From assembly GCF_037038585.1 (NCBI RefSeq), contig NC_092525.1, positions 31,956,367 through 32,020,366 of the forward strand: 64,000 nucleotides of DNA, in the 5' to 3' direction. Of this stretch, positions 27,401 to 37,142 are shown piece by piece. This DNA is from Patagioenas fasciata (lineage: Eukaryota > Chordata > Aves > Columbiformes > Columbidae). The position numbers and the translations under genes are program-made. The number at the start of each line of letters is the position of its first letter. Position 1 is the first letter of the stretch. The notes beneath the pieces are model-generated. The model was given only the letters and a program-made list of their open reading frames with translations. It was not told the origin of the DNA and did no database searches.

Positions 27401-30400
27401 ATAAGTAAGCTTTTTAGGGAAACAATGTGTTTAAGTTAAGATTAAGACCACCTAGAAAAAGCGAGAATGTCCTTGCACAGTGTTTGTTACTTAACGATGA
27501 TGAATGAGCACCAACTTCAGCTAGACATTTACCAAAGTATACTTACGCTTTTCTCAGTTTTTCAAGGACGATTCTCTTTCTAATCTGCATTTGTGCATTT
27601 GAATCGACAAGTGGGAAGGTGAGATCTTCCTGTTGATCATCCTAGATTAGACAAAAAACTTCAACAGCTATAGCCTAGTATCTAAAGTCGTTGCATCAAA
27701 AATTCACAGCTTATCACTAAATGTTTAAACATAAGTAAAATCTTATATCTGAATATAAAACAAAAACCAACCAGCAATTACATAACGGACAGAAGCTTGC
27801 TTAATCTGACCCAACATACAGTGTGCAGCTAACCCGCTTTTCCCCTTCCCTATGTTAGACACTTCTCCACTTGGGGAGACAGAAACAAAGAGCTGATTCC
27901 AATTCTCTGAAGGCAAACTTCATACAGCCCCCATGCTCTTCCTCTGGACACTTACTTTGTCTTTGCTTGGATGTTCCTCTGCTTGTGCACATGTCACTGC
28001 CTCTTCAGCCAAAACGCACTTTCCTTTATAGAACTCTCTTACTCGGAGTTCTAAGAACTCTGTTTCTTCTTTTAACTTTTCGTAGCTAGGCACAGGCTTA
28101 ACTGTTCCACCTGGGCTTGTGAAAGGTAAAGAATAGTTCAAACTGTTTTCAGACTCCCCTACAGAAACAGTGTTAAGACCATCAGCTGTATCTAAGTCAT
28201 CCTCATCAAGTTCTTCCTTCTCCTGGTTGGCAGATGATACACGCTCAGATGAACACAAAGACGTATAGTTTGGGCCATAGAGAAATTTTAAAGTCTCCTC
28301 AGTTCTCCATTCCACAAGTGTTTGCTTAAGCACTTCTAATAAACTGCCTTTGGAGTTAATTGGATCCCTCAGTTCAGGTTTTTTATGCTCTACAGAGTTA
28401 GCTAGTGTTCTTTTCAGGTGTTCTGCCCCTCTTTTGCTCACACCTAGAAAAACTACCTGTGAACCACAGGTATTTTCACAGTTTTCTGAAGCACTTGATT
28501 TCCCTAGACCAGTATTTTTTGAAGGCGTAGAAGTTATTTTATTATGAACAGAGCAAGCACGCATTTCCTCCTGAGCATCTAATTTACAATTAGATAGTTG
28601 TTCAGCGGCTTCTACCACATCTGAGTCTTCAGTTTTAGGGTTGGAATAAACGTTTTGGCCGTGCTTCTTTTTGAGGATGCTGCTTCTGTGCAATTGCGGT
28701 GCAAACCTGGCTGAACTTGACCGACTTCCTGGTAGGACAGAAGAAACAAATTCTTGTTCAGTATCACTACTGCTGTCACTGGATGTGTCATGAGAACCAG
28801 AGTCACACGGATTTGAAGATATCCAAGGATTTTCAATGTCAGATGCTTTAATTACTGCGTCACGTAGTTTCACCTCTTCTCCAGACTGTCCACTGTAACA
28901 GAAAACACAAGCCATTCATGAAATAAGAAATGGGTGTTAACTGCAATAGCTTTTCATTCTCATATAAGAAAGATAAAGCATTTTCCCTTATACTAGAATT
29001 GTACTTTTTTGCTTTAAGAATCTTCTAAAAGAATTCTTGAACTCCAAGAGTTGTAATGTTCTGCAATCAAGATGACAAGTATAGACACTATGTAGAGAAG
29101 TGAGTTCTCAGTTGCTTATGGGCAGTTAGAAAAGAATAGTAGGCAAGATCTTATTAAAAACAACAGAATAATGTCAGACTCAGCATGGTGAATAGTGTCA
29201 TTTTAAAATGAAGGTACGCATCTTAACATATATAGGAATATAGTACCCTAAAATCAGGGGGAACAGCATAGCTGTTTTTAGCATATGTAAGTTTGCCACC
29301 TAATGGCCATATGTTGCAAGAGAAAACAAACAAAAAGTCACAATACACAGCAAGGTACAGAATGATGACAGAGTAGCATGATTTTATTTTAGCTGATATA
29401 GATGTGTTAGATTAAGTACAGGAGCTTTCATCACATATAATTGTTACCATTTTCTTTATAAAGAATAGATGGCATAAAATACACCAAGTGCAAACAGTGT
29501 ATTTGTTTCAGATTTCAACAGGCTCAATTAAGAGACAGACCAAGAGCAGCTGTACACTAAATCATGCAGATCAAATATACTGTTTTAGAATCATGGAGGA
29601 AAAAACTAAACAAGACAAATAATCCTTTGTGTAGGTTCTAATTAGGTCTTTTCTATAACTCCGGAAATTGAAGATTCCCCTTTAACCTGATACGATGAGT
29701 GCATATAACAACAAAAGAATATTGTTCAGTATACCTCTGTCCCTCCTTCAGCAGCTGTATTTCTGGTGGTCTGGAAAAAGAAGATACAGAACGAAGTTTT
29801 TACTGCTAAATCAATGTTCTTGAAATACACATGAATACATAAAATGCATATTTGAGGTTGCAAAGGACATCTGAGGGTCTTCTAGTCCCACACCCTCTGT
29901 TGAAAGGAGGGTGAGCGAGAGCAGGTTTATACGTACATGTTCACAGAGCATGACTCATGTGCCTGCAGCATGATGCTGTTACATTGAACAACAATGAACA
30001 GAATCAGCAAGTCACACAAATGTGAGTCAGAAAGGACCTCTGGAAGTTTCCAGTCTGACCTTCTGCTTGTAATGCAATTGTCACCATCACTAGGTTAGGT
30101 CAGCCACCAATTCATGAAGTTTAAATCTTGAGAACCTCCAAAGACGGAGATTTTGAAACACTGCTGACCATCCTGTTTCATTCCACCATAACCTTAATGC
30201 TTTATTTTTCCTCAGTGTCCAACCTGAACCATTCATGTGATAATTTGTAGCCATCACAATTTGTTTTCTGCCATCGACCAAGATTAGTTTGGTTCTGTAA
30301 TCTTTGTAACTTTTTTCCAAGTAGTTGTAGACTGCTTTCAGTTCACCCTTTGGTCTACTCTTCAACAAAGTAAATGTACCAAGATCCTCACACATCCAAA

Positions 30401-33400
30401 GTTCCTACAGTAAAAACAATCCTGGGCCACTTATAGGAAGATCTTCCAAATTAATGCAAAAAAGAAGAATATTTGGGATATCTTCACTTAATTAAAATAT
30501 TACTTGTTAAAAATTAGGCTACCAAGTTATACGTCTTTAAGCAAATGCAGTTGAAAGGTTTCCAGAAACTCTAAGAACTGTAACTCAACAAACTCTGACA
30601 TGTTCCTTTCCAAAGCTCCACTTGCAGTTAAACTGCTTTAACTCAGTTATGAGGCAGCATCCCAATGCTGTTCATTTTATCCAACACTAAATGTTGAAAT
30701 CTTCACCCACCTGTCCTGCGCACGGAAGAAGACCTTTTAAGCACGGACTAAATACAAGCCAGTGCACTAACACCTCTCTGACATTTTACAAAAACTATCA
30801 CAGGTTTAAAAAAGTGAAAGCTGCACCATTCATATGAATTATTTGAGTTTGGAAACTAACGGTGATTAACACACAACTATTTAAGTATTAACTCCATATA
30901 AGTCCTCTTTAGAGTTTCAAGTTGAGGTTGTAGTCATTCAACTGAACATTCTCTAGGCAAGTATTTATTGTAAAACAGTGACACCCATTGGTTCATGTCA
31001 TTATTTACAAGCCTGTGTTTCCTAAGCTAGGAACATGGACTGCATCACACTGTTCCAAAATGTGTATTGCAGCAAGAGCGGGAAATGGGCAATCTGGAAT
31101 TTAGACAGGATAAAGAACCTCTTCATGTTATAGTCTGCTTTCAGGTGCAAGTATTCACAGTCTAACCTTAAGACCACTGCCAAGTGCTCTGCTAAAATTA
31201 GAAAATCTCTTGTAACAGAATAAGATTAATTCATCCTGTACATTATCTGTTTTGTAAAAATCCAATGCTAGTAAGTACATTTTCAAGCTAGCAGGAGTTG
31301 CCTTAGTTTGCCCTCTGAACAGGGTCATGTCTGCTGAGTAATCATGAGTAGTATTGTGATCAATATGGCAACAATACTTTTAAATCAAGCACCATGCTAA
31401 GCTAACATGTTAACATGTTAATTTTGCCTCAGCCTAATCATTTTGATGTGCTGCGGCTACTTAATTAGCATTGCATTTTGGATAGAGAAAATAATATTCT
31501 CAAAAGGAGCAATGAATGTATAAGATGATACTTACTTATCTTCTTCTCGCATCCATACTGGACTTCTGGAAATTTGAGCTTCAAAATATTTAGATGCTCT
31601 ATAGCAAAAGTTGCTGCAAAAGCACTGGAAATGAGAAAGCAGGAAAATATGACTAAAAATAATTTAATGCTCCTAAAAAGGTACAAAAGTCCTCTTTTTT
31701 TATGCCTGTAAGATTTAAGTACCAATTCATACTTATTTTTAATCCCGTGACCAGCTTTTTAACGCATCTGAGAAAGAAACCCATCAAATAGGTCTATCCC
31801 TTTCCCCACAAGCTATTTGAAGTTGCTTCTTTTTCCCCACTTTTCTGCTTTTTGCACTTTTATTACATAGTGAGAAACAAACCAGTCTTGGGTTCTCCAT
31901 AACAACAACCAAAAAAAACCAACAGAAGTTTTCAAAGAGCAAACCCAAACTCCACAAGATGGTCATAAAGACATGCAAAAAAATTCAGGTGTTCAATGCT
32001 GAAAATTCTGGTTGGCAACATATCTTGGATATTTTGCAATACTCAGAACAACACAAAAAAAAATTGCAGTTTCTTTGAAAAATTAACTTGCACACTTGCA
32101 TCAGGGAACAATGTAAAACATCCCACTTCTTCTCGCACTCTTGCTTAGTAGCTTGAGAAAAAACTCCCAGAATGTTGTATATCCCAGAGTAGTAACCAGA
32201 GGAAAGGAACGTATACTAGTGACACTCAAGACATTTTTTCTGGAACTAGAAACACCCTGCAGTTTAGCATCCAAGCACCTGTAGGTGATTGTGTATCCAG
32301 TGAGCAGGCAAAGATGCCTTTTACTCATGAATACGTTTAAAGAAAGAAACAGACTTTGTGAAGAGATAGATTCTATGTTGAAAACTCCTCAAAAAAGAAC
32401 CCTAAAGGTAGTCACACTAAGGAACGCATGAGATGCAACTTGTATTACACTACTGCAAGCTTCGGTGAATGAGAAGGTGTGCACTTTGACTCTACTAAAG
32501 CTCACTGACTATCCTGGAGCAAAACAGAGAACACTACCTCATGAATGTCTTTAAGAGATCAGCTGTACCATGTTCAAACTGCTGTCCAAGTAAACATTTC
32601 CTCGTTACATTTAAATTTAGAAAAGAAAGTAAGTGAGGTTTTGTCCTTCCAAAGAAAGCAGCTAGAAACTGAAATGCACAAAAGACTTCATATTTTAACA
32701 GTTCATGAAAATTATTTTCCTGAAAACCAAACGTCTTGGCTCTGAATCAAGACACTATATGAATATTGTTGCAAAATGCATTTCTGAGGTTGAAGCAGTA
32801 TTAAATACATTTCAGAAATAGTCTTGTTACCATACCTTTCTTTCGGTGATATCATAAACTCTGTTCGTTTTTGTTGAAATTCTGTACTTCTGTTTTGGCA
32901 CCTAAAACAAGATGCTTTCATCAGCAAGACTGTTACTTCCATCATGACTTTGCAGAAACCTTCATTCTTAATTCACATATTTTAATATGTGTAATATGTT
33001 CTGTTCTAACTGAATTGCATACTGCAACCACCTTTTCTCTCAATTATTTTGATATCGTACTTTCTCAGATGTTAAGAATGACAATTTATCTTTAACCATT
33101 TACATCTTGCTATCAGCAGAAGTCAACTTCAGATCTACAAGAAAGCCAGCGCTAAACACAGAACAAGGGAGCTACCGCGGTAGAAACTTTACTGATGCGT
33201 AAAGTGCTGGGCAGTCATCAACAGGCCCTTCTTCAATTCCTGTCTGTTTCTGTGCATGGGAGACTGTTCTGTCAGAGACCCTCACAGCTACCCACACAAA
33301 CCCAGACAGGATCTTACATAAAATCTAACACAGTTTCCAAGTGAATTTCTGTGGGGATATATGACGTCAAAACCATTAAAATTTTTTGTACTTGATCAGA

Positions 33401-36400
33401 TTTGTTTCACATAATCAGGGTTATCACAACTGGTATTACATCACAGGTTATCTAACTGAACTGAGTTCTGCTCAGGTTCTGTCATACCATACTTAAATAC
33501 GTGTGACTATGATTTTGACACAGATAACATACATTTTTAGAGCAGATGTATATGCATTCACATAGTACTATCCCTGTATTGTCTTATTTTTTCATTTCAA
33601 TCCTTCTCATAGAGATATGTGGTTCCATTGAAGGAACAAGATTAGCGAGATTCTGCATACACAAAGGCAGGCCATGAAGCCATACCCCATTCATCTTTGT
33701 TACTGTTAAAACAGATGCTAACTGATTCTGTCGTAAAGTAGCAGCTGTCAACTGTTCAAATTTTACCTTTTACCTCAGGAGGACTATACTGAAATGGAAT
33801 GATACGATGCCTAGTCTATTACTTGACAGTATATTAATCCATGTTTAATATTGTAAGCTTAAAATTAAAGAGAAAATGGAAGATAATAAAAACCATGAGA
33901 AGATTCTTGTGATAACAGCTTTAATAAAAAGCAACTTACATTTTCCAGTTTATTTTGACATAGAGGATAACCACACAGTTTGATGATAGACCGTTCATCA
34001 ACTATGTCTTTATAGTGAGATGGAGTAATACATTTTCCCTAAAATGACAAGAAAATAGTTCAACAACAGATACTGGAAAATCTGTCATTTTTTATACTCA
34101 AAACATCTCATAAACAAATAATACATCTAATTTTGTAACAGTTCTTTACAGAGTTTAATAAACAACATATAGAACCTATAGAGTAAAAATGGTAAATAGG
34201 GAAAGAAGAAAGACACAGGCACTTCTTTCTACATATAGAAAAGCCTAGAGTTTCGCCTCTAATTGCACCTATTTTCATAATATTCCTCTATTGACGTGTT
34301 TTGCACACCTATTTATTGGTCTATTTACAACCTTTACAGGAGTAATCATTATACCTTTCTAGCAAAACTGTGCTGCCAGATAAACTGTGGAGCACTATAG
34401 AGACTTTGTCTAAATTCACAGATGATGTGATGCAGACCTCATTTTTATACTTCAGCTATCAGTCCAGAACCACAGAGGCATAAACAAAGGCTCTGGGAAT
34501 AAAGTGAAGGCTCTTCTCCTGAGTAGCAAGTGATAGGATGAGAGGAAATAGCCTCAAGTTGCACCAGGGGAGGTTTAAATTGGATATTAGGAAATATTTC
34601 TTCATGCAAAGGGTTCTAAAGCCTGGAACAAACTGCCGAGGGAGGTGGTGGAGTCACTATCCCTGGAGGGGTTTAAAAGATGTGTAGATGAGGTTCTCAG
34701 AGACACACACTTTAGTGCCAGTGTTACGTTAAGGATTGGACTTAACGATCTTGAGGGTCACTTCCAACCAAAACGTTTCTATGATTCTATGAAAACTAGG
34801 CTATGTTTTCATTGCAGAACCCTTGAAAATAAGGCAATCATCACCAGAGCTGAAGAGAGAGAGCATAAATGATTTGTCTACTTTAAACTGCAGCAAATTG
34901 TTCCAAGAACTTAAAAAAAGTTGAACACTAAGATGTACAAGAGCATAAAAACATGCAACACCTACAGAATCCAGAAGGAACTCTTCAGTTATGTTCTCTT
35001 CCAGGAGCTGTTCAACAATATACAATGCTTTTTTCTCACATTCAATCTTCTTTCTCATAGCAGCCTCCAGAGCTGCTTTCCTGCAACAGAACAGACACTG
35101 AATGGCACAGAGGGCAGATTCCATAAACAATTCTCCAGTCGTATCTTGGCCTTTTTCCTGAAATACAGTGGCTTACATTTTTCTACATCACACCACGTTG
35201 GCCAAACAAAGCAACAAGTAACTGGACCAGCAATTCTGTAATAACCACAAAGGAGTTTCCAACCCTGGTTTACTTTATTTCCACTCCAGTCAGGAAAAGT
35301 ACTGACTGTTATTCCATTGTGATACTTCTACACAAGGTCACCCAATTCTTTTTGCAAGAGAGGAGAACCCAGAACTGGCTGGACAAAGAGCCTGGGACAA
35401 TTTATGGAGTGTTGCCAGGAGAATCGGAGCCGGATGAGACATCAAGAGCGAGAAGAAAAATGGTCTGGGACAAGACTGAATGTGAGGGTACAAAGTAGCC
35501 ATTGTCAGCAAATACCCAGAAAGCAACTACCTAGGTGTCTCTGATCTCCATCTGACAGCATTTCCCATGGAGGTTGTCAATGTACAGTTAGTCTGCTGTC
35601 TTAACCCACAGAGGTCTACAGTATTGCCCTGGAAGCTTAGGTCTACTACAGAACCAAAGAAATATTCAGGTAATTGTCCATAGCAGAAAGTGTTTTTTTT
35701 CCCTATCAAGTGTGGTTTTTAAAGTGAATAAAGAAAAACGGCAGGTATGCAAAGAAATTAAGATGGCAAAAAGCAAGCACTATAGAGTAAGGAAACACAA
35801 TGGTGGAGGTCATAAACTTCTAGCATATTATACAACACACGTATGTGCATGCTGATAGCAGTTATATAGTGTTACTTCAAACAAGCCTGCATGATGATGA
35901 TGCTGGTGATCTCCTGAAGTTAGTCATGGTACTCTAGAAAAGTGAAAAAACATGCAAGGCAGAAAATGCAATTTCAAAGTGAGGCAAAACAACATGAACG
36001 TCACGTATTGTTAGCTAGAAATTATACCTTTGAGCAGCATCTTCGTTCTTCAGAGCAGCTGAATGCTTATTTCCTAGAAATCAAACATACAAATATAGAA
36101 GTGTATTTCCTTTAACAGCAGAAAATATTGGAACGTGAAAAATATTAAAACTTCTAAACTGCAAGCATAATCAAGAGAATTGCTTGGAAATTTGCTTTTT
36201 GTGGCTGAAAGTGACTTAGTAAGCTGGTAACCATTCAGCAACTAGCTAGACATGCTTTTTATAAGTGTGAAGACAGAGAAGCCCAGTTCTGTTCATACTC
36301 CCATTCATATTTTGGATAGTCAGAAGGCTAAAGGAAAAACAATTCTGACAATGATTTTGTGCCACCCACACTCCCCCTGGTTCTCGACAGGCTCTACAGC

Positions 36401-36958
36401 CCAAGCCGTCCCTGCCCACCGCTGGCGGGGCTCTGGGCACGGCCGGACCGCCCACCCACCGGAGGGCTGGGGCAGCCGCTCCCTCAGGCCAGGGGCAGCA
36501 GGGCGGGCACAGCGGGCGGTGACGCTCACACCGCCAGGACACAGTTTGCCGACCAGCCCTACGCACGATCGCTACGGCTGCAACGCGCCTGCCGCTCGGA
36601 AGGGCCGGGCGGCAGAAAGCAGGGGCGCAGCCTGAGGGGACAGCGGAGCGCTCGGCCCCGCCTCGTTCAGCCGCCCGCCGTGGGGCGCTGGCCCCAGCCG
36701 CCGCTGCCGCTCGCCGGCCCAGACCACGCAGCCGAGGCCCGCCGAGCTTGCGGCAGCGGCCCCACACCGCCACCCGCGGCCGTCCCAGCCCTCCCTCCGC
36801 TGTAGGGAGTTGGGCGAGTCCGCCGCGCCGGCCGGAGGGTACAGGGAGAGCTCAAAGCGCCGGGCGGGGGGAGCGGTGCGCGGAGTCTGGAGCCTACCTG
36901 CGCGCCGCCGGCTGGGCTTCCCCTGCGCGCCGCCCCGCGGCTTCGCGGCCGCCATCAT
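290..36958 (-). CDS. RPAP2: RNA polymerase II-associated protein 2 (RPAP2), complete, 12 coding exons
   Basis: Known role of the family (Rtr1/RPAP2): an atypical zinc-binding phosphatase that removes phosphate from Ser5 of the polymerase II CTD. It helps assemble and import the polymerase and supports snRNA gene transcription, shuttling between cytoplasm and nucleus. Seen here: coding exons at 36958-36898, 36073-36028, 35080-34966, 34038-33940, 32901-32836, 31624-31536, 29770-29735, 28892-27956, 27641-27547, 26784-26704, 20059-19991 and 440-290. They total 1845 bases, or 614 residues plus stop, with matching phases. The Rtr1-type zinc site is visible as C96-x4-C101 in exon 4 and C132-x3-C136 in exon 6. 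A helical, charged stretch (residues 36-74) precedes it. A long Ser/Glu-rich, probably disordered region follows (exon 8), then a conserved tail ending in [17 protein letters not shown]. The start is ATGATGGCG; the second ATG has the better context (A at -3, G at +4), so residue 1 or 2 could initiate. Transcription diverges from GLMN out of the shared CpG island. Confidence 0.96.
989..1049 (+). mobile_element. CR1 LINE 3' terminal fragment
   Basis: Contains TCAAGAGGTCCCTTC, a second partial copy CGAGGTCCCTTCCAATCCCT, and then the terminal CTGTGATTCTGCG. This is the last ~60 bases of CR1 with an internal duplication of the GAGGTCCCTTC motif. It lies in RPAP2 intron 11. Confidence 0.75.
1628..1670 (+). 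mobile_element. CR1 LINE 3' terminal fragment
   Basis: TTTCGAGGTCCCTTCCAATC then CCTAACAATTCTGTGATTCTG: a CR1 terminus with two copies of the ATTCTGTG octamer. Only about 43 bases are recognisable. Confidence 0.75.
1711..1775 (+). repeat. Local direct repeat, 38-base spacing
   Basis: TTTTGTAGAAAATCTT occurs at 1711-1726 and again at 1749-1764, with pyrimidine-rich CTATTTCTTTTATTTC sequence between. A simple local duplication. Confidence 0.8.
3360..3375 (+). repeat. (AT)n microsatellite
   Basis: Seven uninterrupted AT dinucleotides flanked by T. A simple-sequence stretch of no evident function in RPAP2 intron 11. Confidence 0.85.
14011..14064 (+). repeat. Short tandem repeat, two copies of a 27-base unit
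   Basis: Four alternating half-units: TTCAGCTGCAAAA, TTCAGTTTGCAAAA, TTCAGCTGCAAAG and TTCAGTTTGCTCAG. It is best read as a 27-base duplication built from an older 13-14-base duplication. It lies in RPAP2 intron 11. Confidence 0.85.
14883..14924 (+). repeat. Three tandem copies of a 14-base GC-rich unit
   Basis: Units CAGAGCAGAAGGCA, CAGAGCAGAAGGTG and CAGAGCAGACAGGT, inside a GC-richer patch (about 14820-15000) of RPAP2 intron 11. Confidence 0.85.
18932..18949 (+). repeat. (AGC)6 microsatellite
   Basis: Six uninterrupted AGC triplets in RPAP2 intron 11. On the RPAP2 strand this reads as GCT repeats. It is short and intronic. Confidence 0.9.
19991..20059 (-). CDS. RPAP2: RPAP2 coding exon 11
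   Basis: Residues 542-564: [20 protein letters not shown] then LSV, including the hydrophobic run seen in human. Acceptor TTTTTCAG, donor CTGT|GTAAGT. It stands alone between a 6.6-kb and a 19.5-kb intron. Confidence 0.94.
20060..26703 (-). other. RPAP2 intron 10, 6.6 kb
   Basis: Mostly AT-rich unique sequence. The part nearest exon 11 (about 20286-20600) is unusually CpG-dense. No convincing exon, RNA gene or recognisable repeat was found in the rest. Confidence 0.75.
26704..26784 (-). CDS. RPAP2: RPAP2 coding exon 10
   Basis: Residues 515-541: [19 protein letters not shown] then KNLVKTF. Acceptor CTTCCAG, donor TTCCG|GTGAGT. A conserved C-terminal domain segment. Confidence 0.95.
27547..27641 (-). 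CDS. RPAP2: RPAP2 coding exon 9
   Basis: Residues 484-514: [19 protein letters not shown] then [12 protein letters not shown], strongly matching human. Acceptor AATCTAG, donor AAAGC|GTAAGT, leaving phase 2. Confidence 0.95.
27956..28892 (-). CDS. RPAP2: RPAP2 coding exon 8 (large central exon)
   Basis: A 937-base exon giving residues 171-483. It opens [20 protein letters not shown], followed by a Ser/Asp-rich block with [17 protein letters not shown] as in human. It then runs through a low-complexity acidic/Ser region, the block [21 protein letters not shown] and [13 protein letters not shown]. It ends near [19 protein letters not shown] and HPSKDK. Acceptor GTTACAG, donor AAA|GTAAGT (phase 0). 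Most of this exon looks unstructured; the conserved islands are short. Confidence 0.97.
29735..29770 (-). CDS. RPAP2: RPAP2 coding exon 7 (36-base microexon)
   Basis: Only 36 bases, residues 159-170 ([11 protein letters not shown]), matching human HPDFQLLKEEQ. Acceptor TTTTCCAG, donor AGAG|GTATAC. Its length is a multiple of three, so skipping would keep the frame. Confidence 0.9.
29850..29915 (-). mobile_element. CR1 LINE tail fragment
   Basis: On the minus strand: GTGTGGGACTAGAAGACCCT then CAGATGTCCTTTGCAACCTC, the core of a CR1 3' tail. It is a separate short piece about 80 bases from the larger CR1 at 29998-30395 and in the same orientation. Confidence 0.7.
29998..30395 (-). mobile_element. 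Old CR1 LINE fragment with end of ORF2 and 3' tail
   Basis: Minus-strand reading shows a 101-codon open stretch containing [17 protein letters not shown], which resembles the C-terminal end of CR1 ORF2 (KGDL..VYNYL). The usual CR1 3' tail with AGGTCCTTTCTGACTC follows and ends near GATTCTG. It is diverged and 5'-truncated and lies in RPAP2 intron 6 in sense orientation. Confidence 0.75.
31536..31624 (-). CDS. RPAP2: RPAP2 coding exon 6, second half of zinc site
   Basis: Encodes [17 protein letters not shown] then a PVWMREED stretch (residues 130-158). C132 and C136 complete the family zinc site. C130 is an additional cysteine where I recall Ser in human. Acceptor TTCCAG, donor GATAA|GTAAGT, leaving phase 2. 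Confidence 0.95.
32836..32901 (-). CDS. RPAP2: RPAP2 coding exon 5
   Basis: Twenty-two codons (residues 108-129), [20 protein letters not shown], phase 0 at both ends. Acceptor TTTTAG, donor AAG|GTATGG. Near-identical to the human segment linking the two halves of the zinc site. Confidence 0.96.
33940..34038 (-). CDS. RPAP2: RPAP2 coding exon 4, first half of zinc site
   Basis: Thirty-three codons, phase 0 at both ends. Acceptor ATTTTAG, donor AAT|GTAAGT. Encodes residues 75-107 with [18 protein letters not shown], the signature of the Rtr1/RPAP2 family. C96 and C101 are the first pair of zinc ligands by family comparison. Confidence 0.96.
34505..34792 (+). mobile_element. CR1 LINE 3' end
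   Basis: About 290 bases with the full set of avian CR1 tail landmarks: a block reading tagcaagtgataggatgag, then GCACCAGGGGAGGTTTAAATT, GAGGGAGGTGGTGGAGTCAC, and the end ATGATTCTATGA. It is 5'-truncated as usual. It sits in RPAP2 intron 3, antisense to RPAP2, ending 174 bases from exon 3. Confidence 0.93.
34966..35080 (-). CDS. RPAP2: RPAP2 coding exon 3
   Basis: Encodes residues 36-74 ([13 protein letters not shown]... ending EEFLLDS), a charged helix strongly conserved with human RPAP2. Acceptor TTGCAG. The donor chosen is TCT|GTAGGT because it leaves phase 0 and joins directly to the GKCITP start of exon 4. A second GT four bases downstream (GTAG|GTGTTG) would break the frame. Confidence 0.93.
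36028..36073 (-). CDS. RPAP2: RPAP2 coding exon 2
   Basis: A 46-base exon between acceptor TTTCTAG and donor AAAG|GTATAA. It encodes [14 protein letters not shown], which aligns with the human Thr-Lys-Gln...Leu-Lys-Gln-Glu-Asp-Ala stretch. It enters in phase 1 and leaves in phase 2. Confidence 0.9.
36898..36958 (-). CDS. RPAP2: RPAP2 coding exon 1
   Basis: Encodes residues 1-20 plus one base, starting [10 protein letters not shown] and rich in Ala, Gly, Arg and Lys. The donor is GCGCAG|GTAGGC. It lies inside the CpG island. The N-terminus is poorly conserved against human, but the basic character is kept. Phase 1 at the donor fits exon 2. Confidence 0.88.
36948..36955 (-). promoter_or_regulatory. 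YY1-like motif over the RPAP2 start codon
   Basis: On the minus strand the sequence ATGGCGGC sits on the second ATG of RPAP2. This is the core of the YY1 motif often found at translation starts in TATA-less CpG promoters. The match is by eye and short. Confidence 0.45.
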
Positions 36959-36984
36959 CGCGGCTGCTCGCTCCCTCCCTCTGA

Positions 36985-37142
36985 CCTTTCACCCGGGAGG
37001 CGGAGCCGCGTTGCGGCGTGGCCGGCGCTGGGAGCAGGAGAGGCGGCGGCGCGGTGTTGAGGAGCGGCGGGCGGAGAGGGGACGGGACGGCTGAGCGGGG
37101 CCGAGGGGCTGCGGCGCGGGGCTCCACCGGCGGCCTGCTGAG
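36985..37142 (+). other. GLMN: GLMN untranslated exon 1 (5' end approximate)
   Basis: A consensus donor CTGAG|GTGAGG ends at 37142, on the GLMN strand inside the CpG island. The coding start lies in the next exon, and human GLMN likewise has a noncoding first exon. The left border is a guess. Confidence 0.6.

Larger units (their letters stand above)
26785..36897 (-). other. RPAP2 introns 1-9 (between the exons listed)
   Basis: Nine introns of 314-1765 bases: 36074-36897, 35081-36027, 34039-34965, 32902-33939, 31625-32835, 29771-31535, 28893-29734, 27642-27955 and 26785-27546. Recognisable content is limited to a CR1 tail in intron 3, two CR1 pieces in intron 6 and part of the CpG island in intron 1. 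I see nothing nameable in the others. Confidence 0.75.

Noticed and set aside
34645..34872. Open frame beginning [12 protein letters not shown]
   Set aside because: It is the translated 3' end of the CR1 element at 34505-34792 running into unique intron, not a host gene.
36246..37127. Several long open frames on both strands of the CpG island (up to 175 codons)
   Set aside because: GC-rich sequence has few stop codons. The frames are Ala/Arg/Pro-rich on both strands at once, and only the RPAP2 exon 1 part (36898-36958) joins downstream exons.
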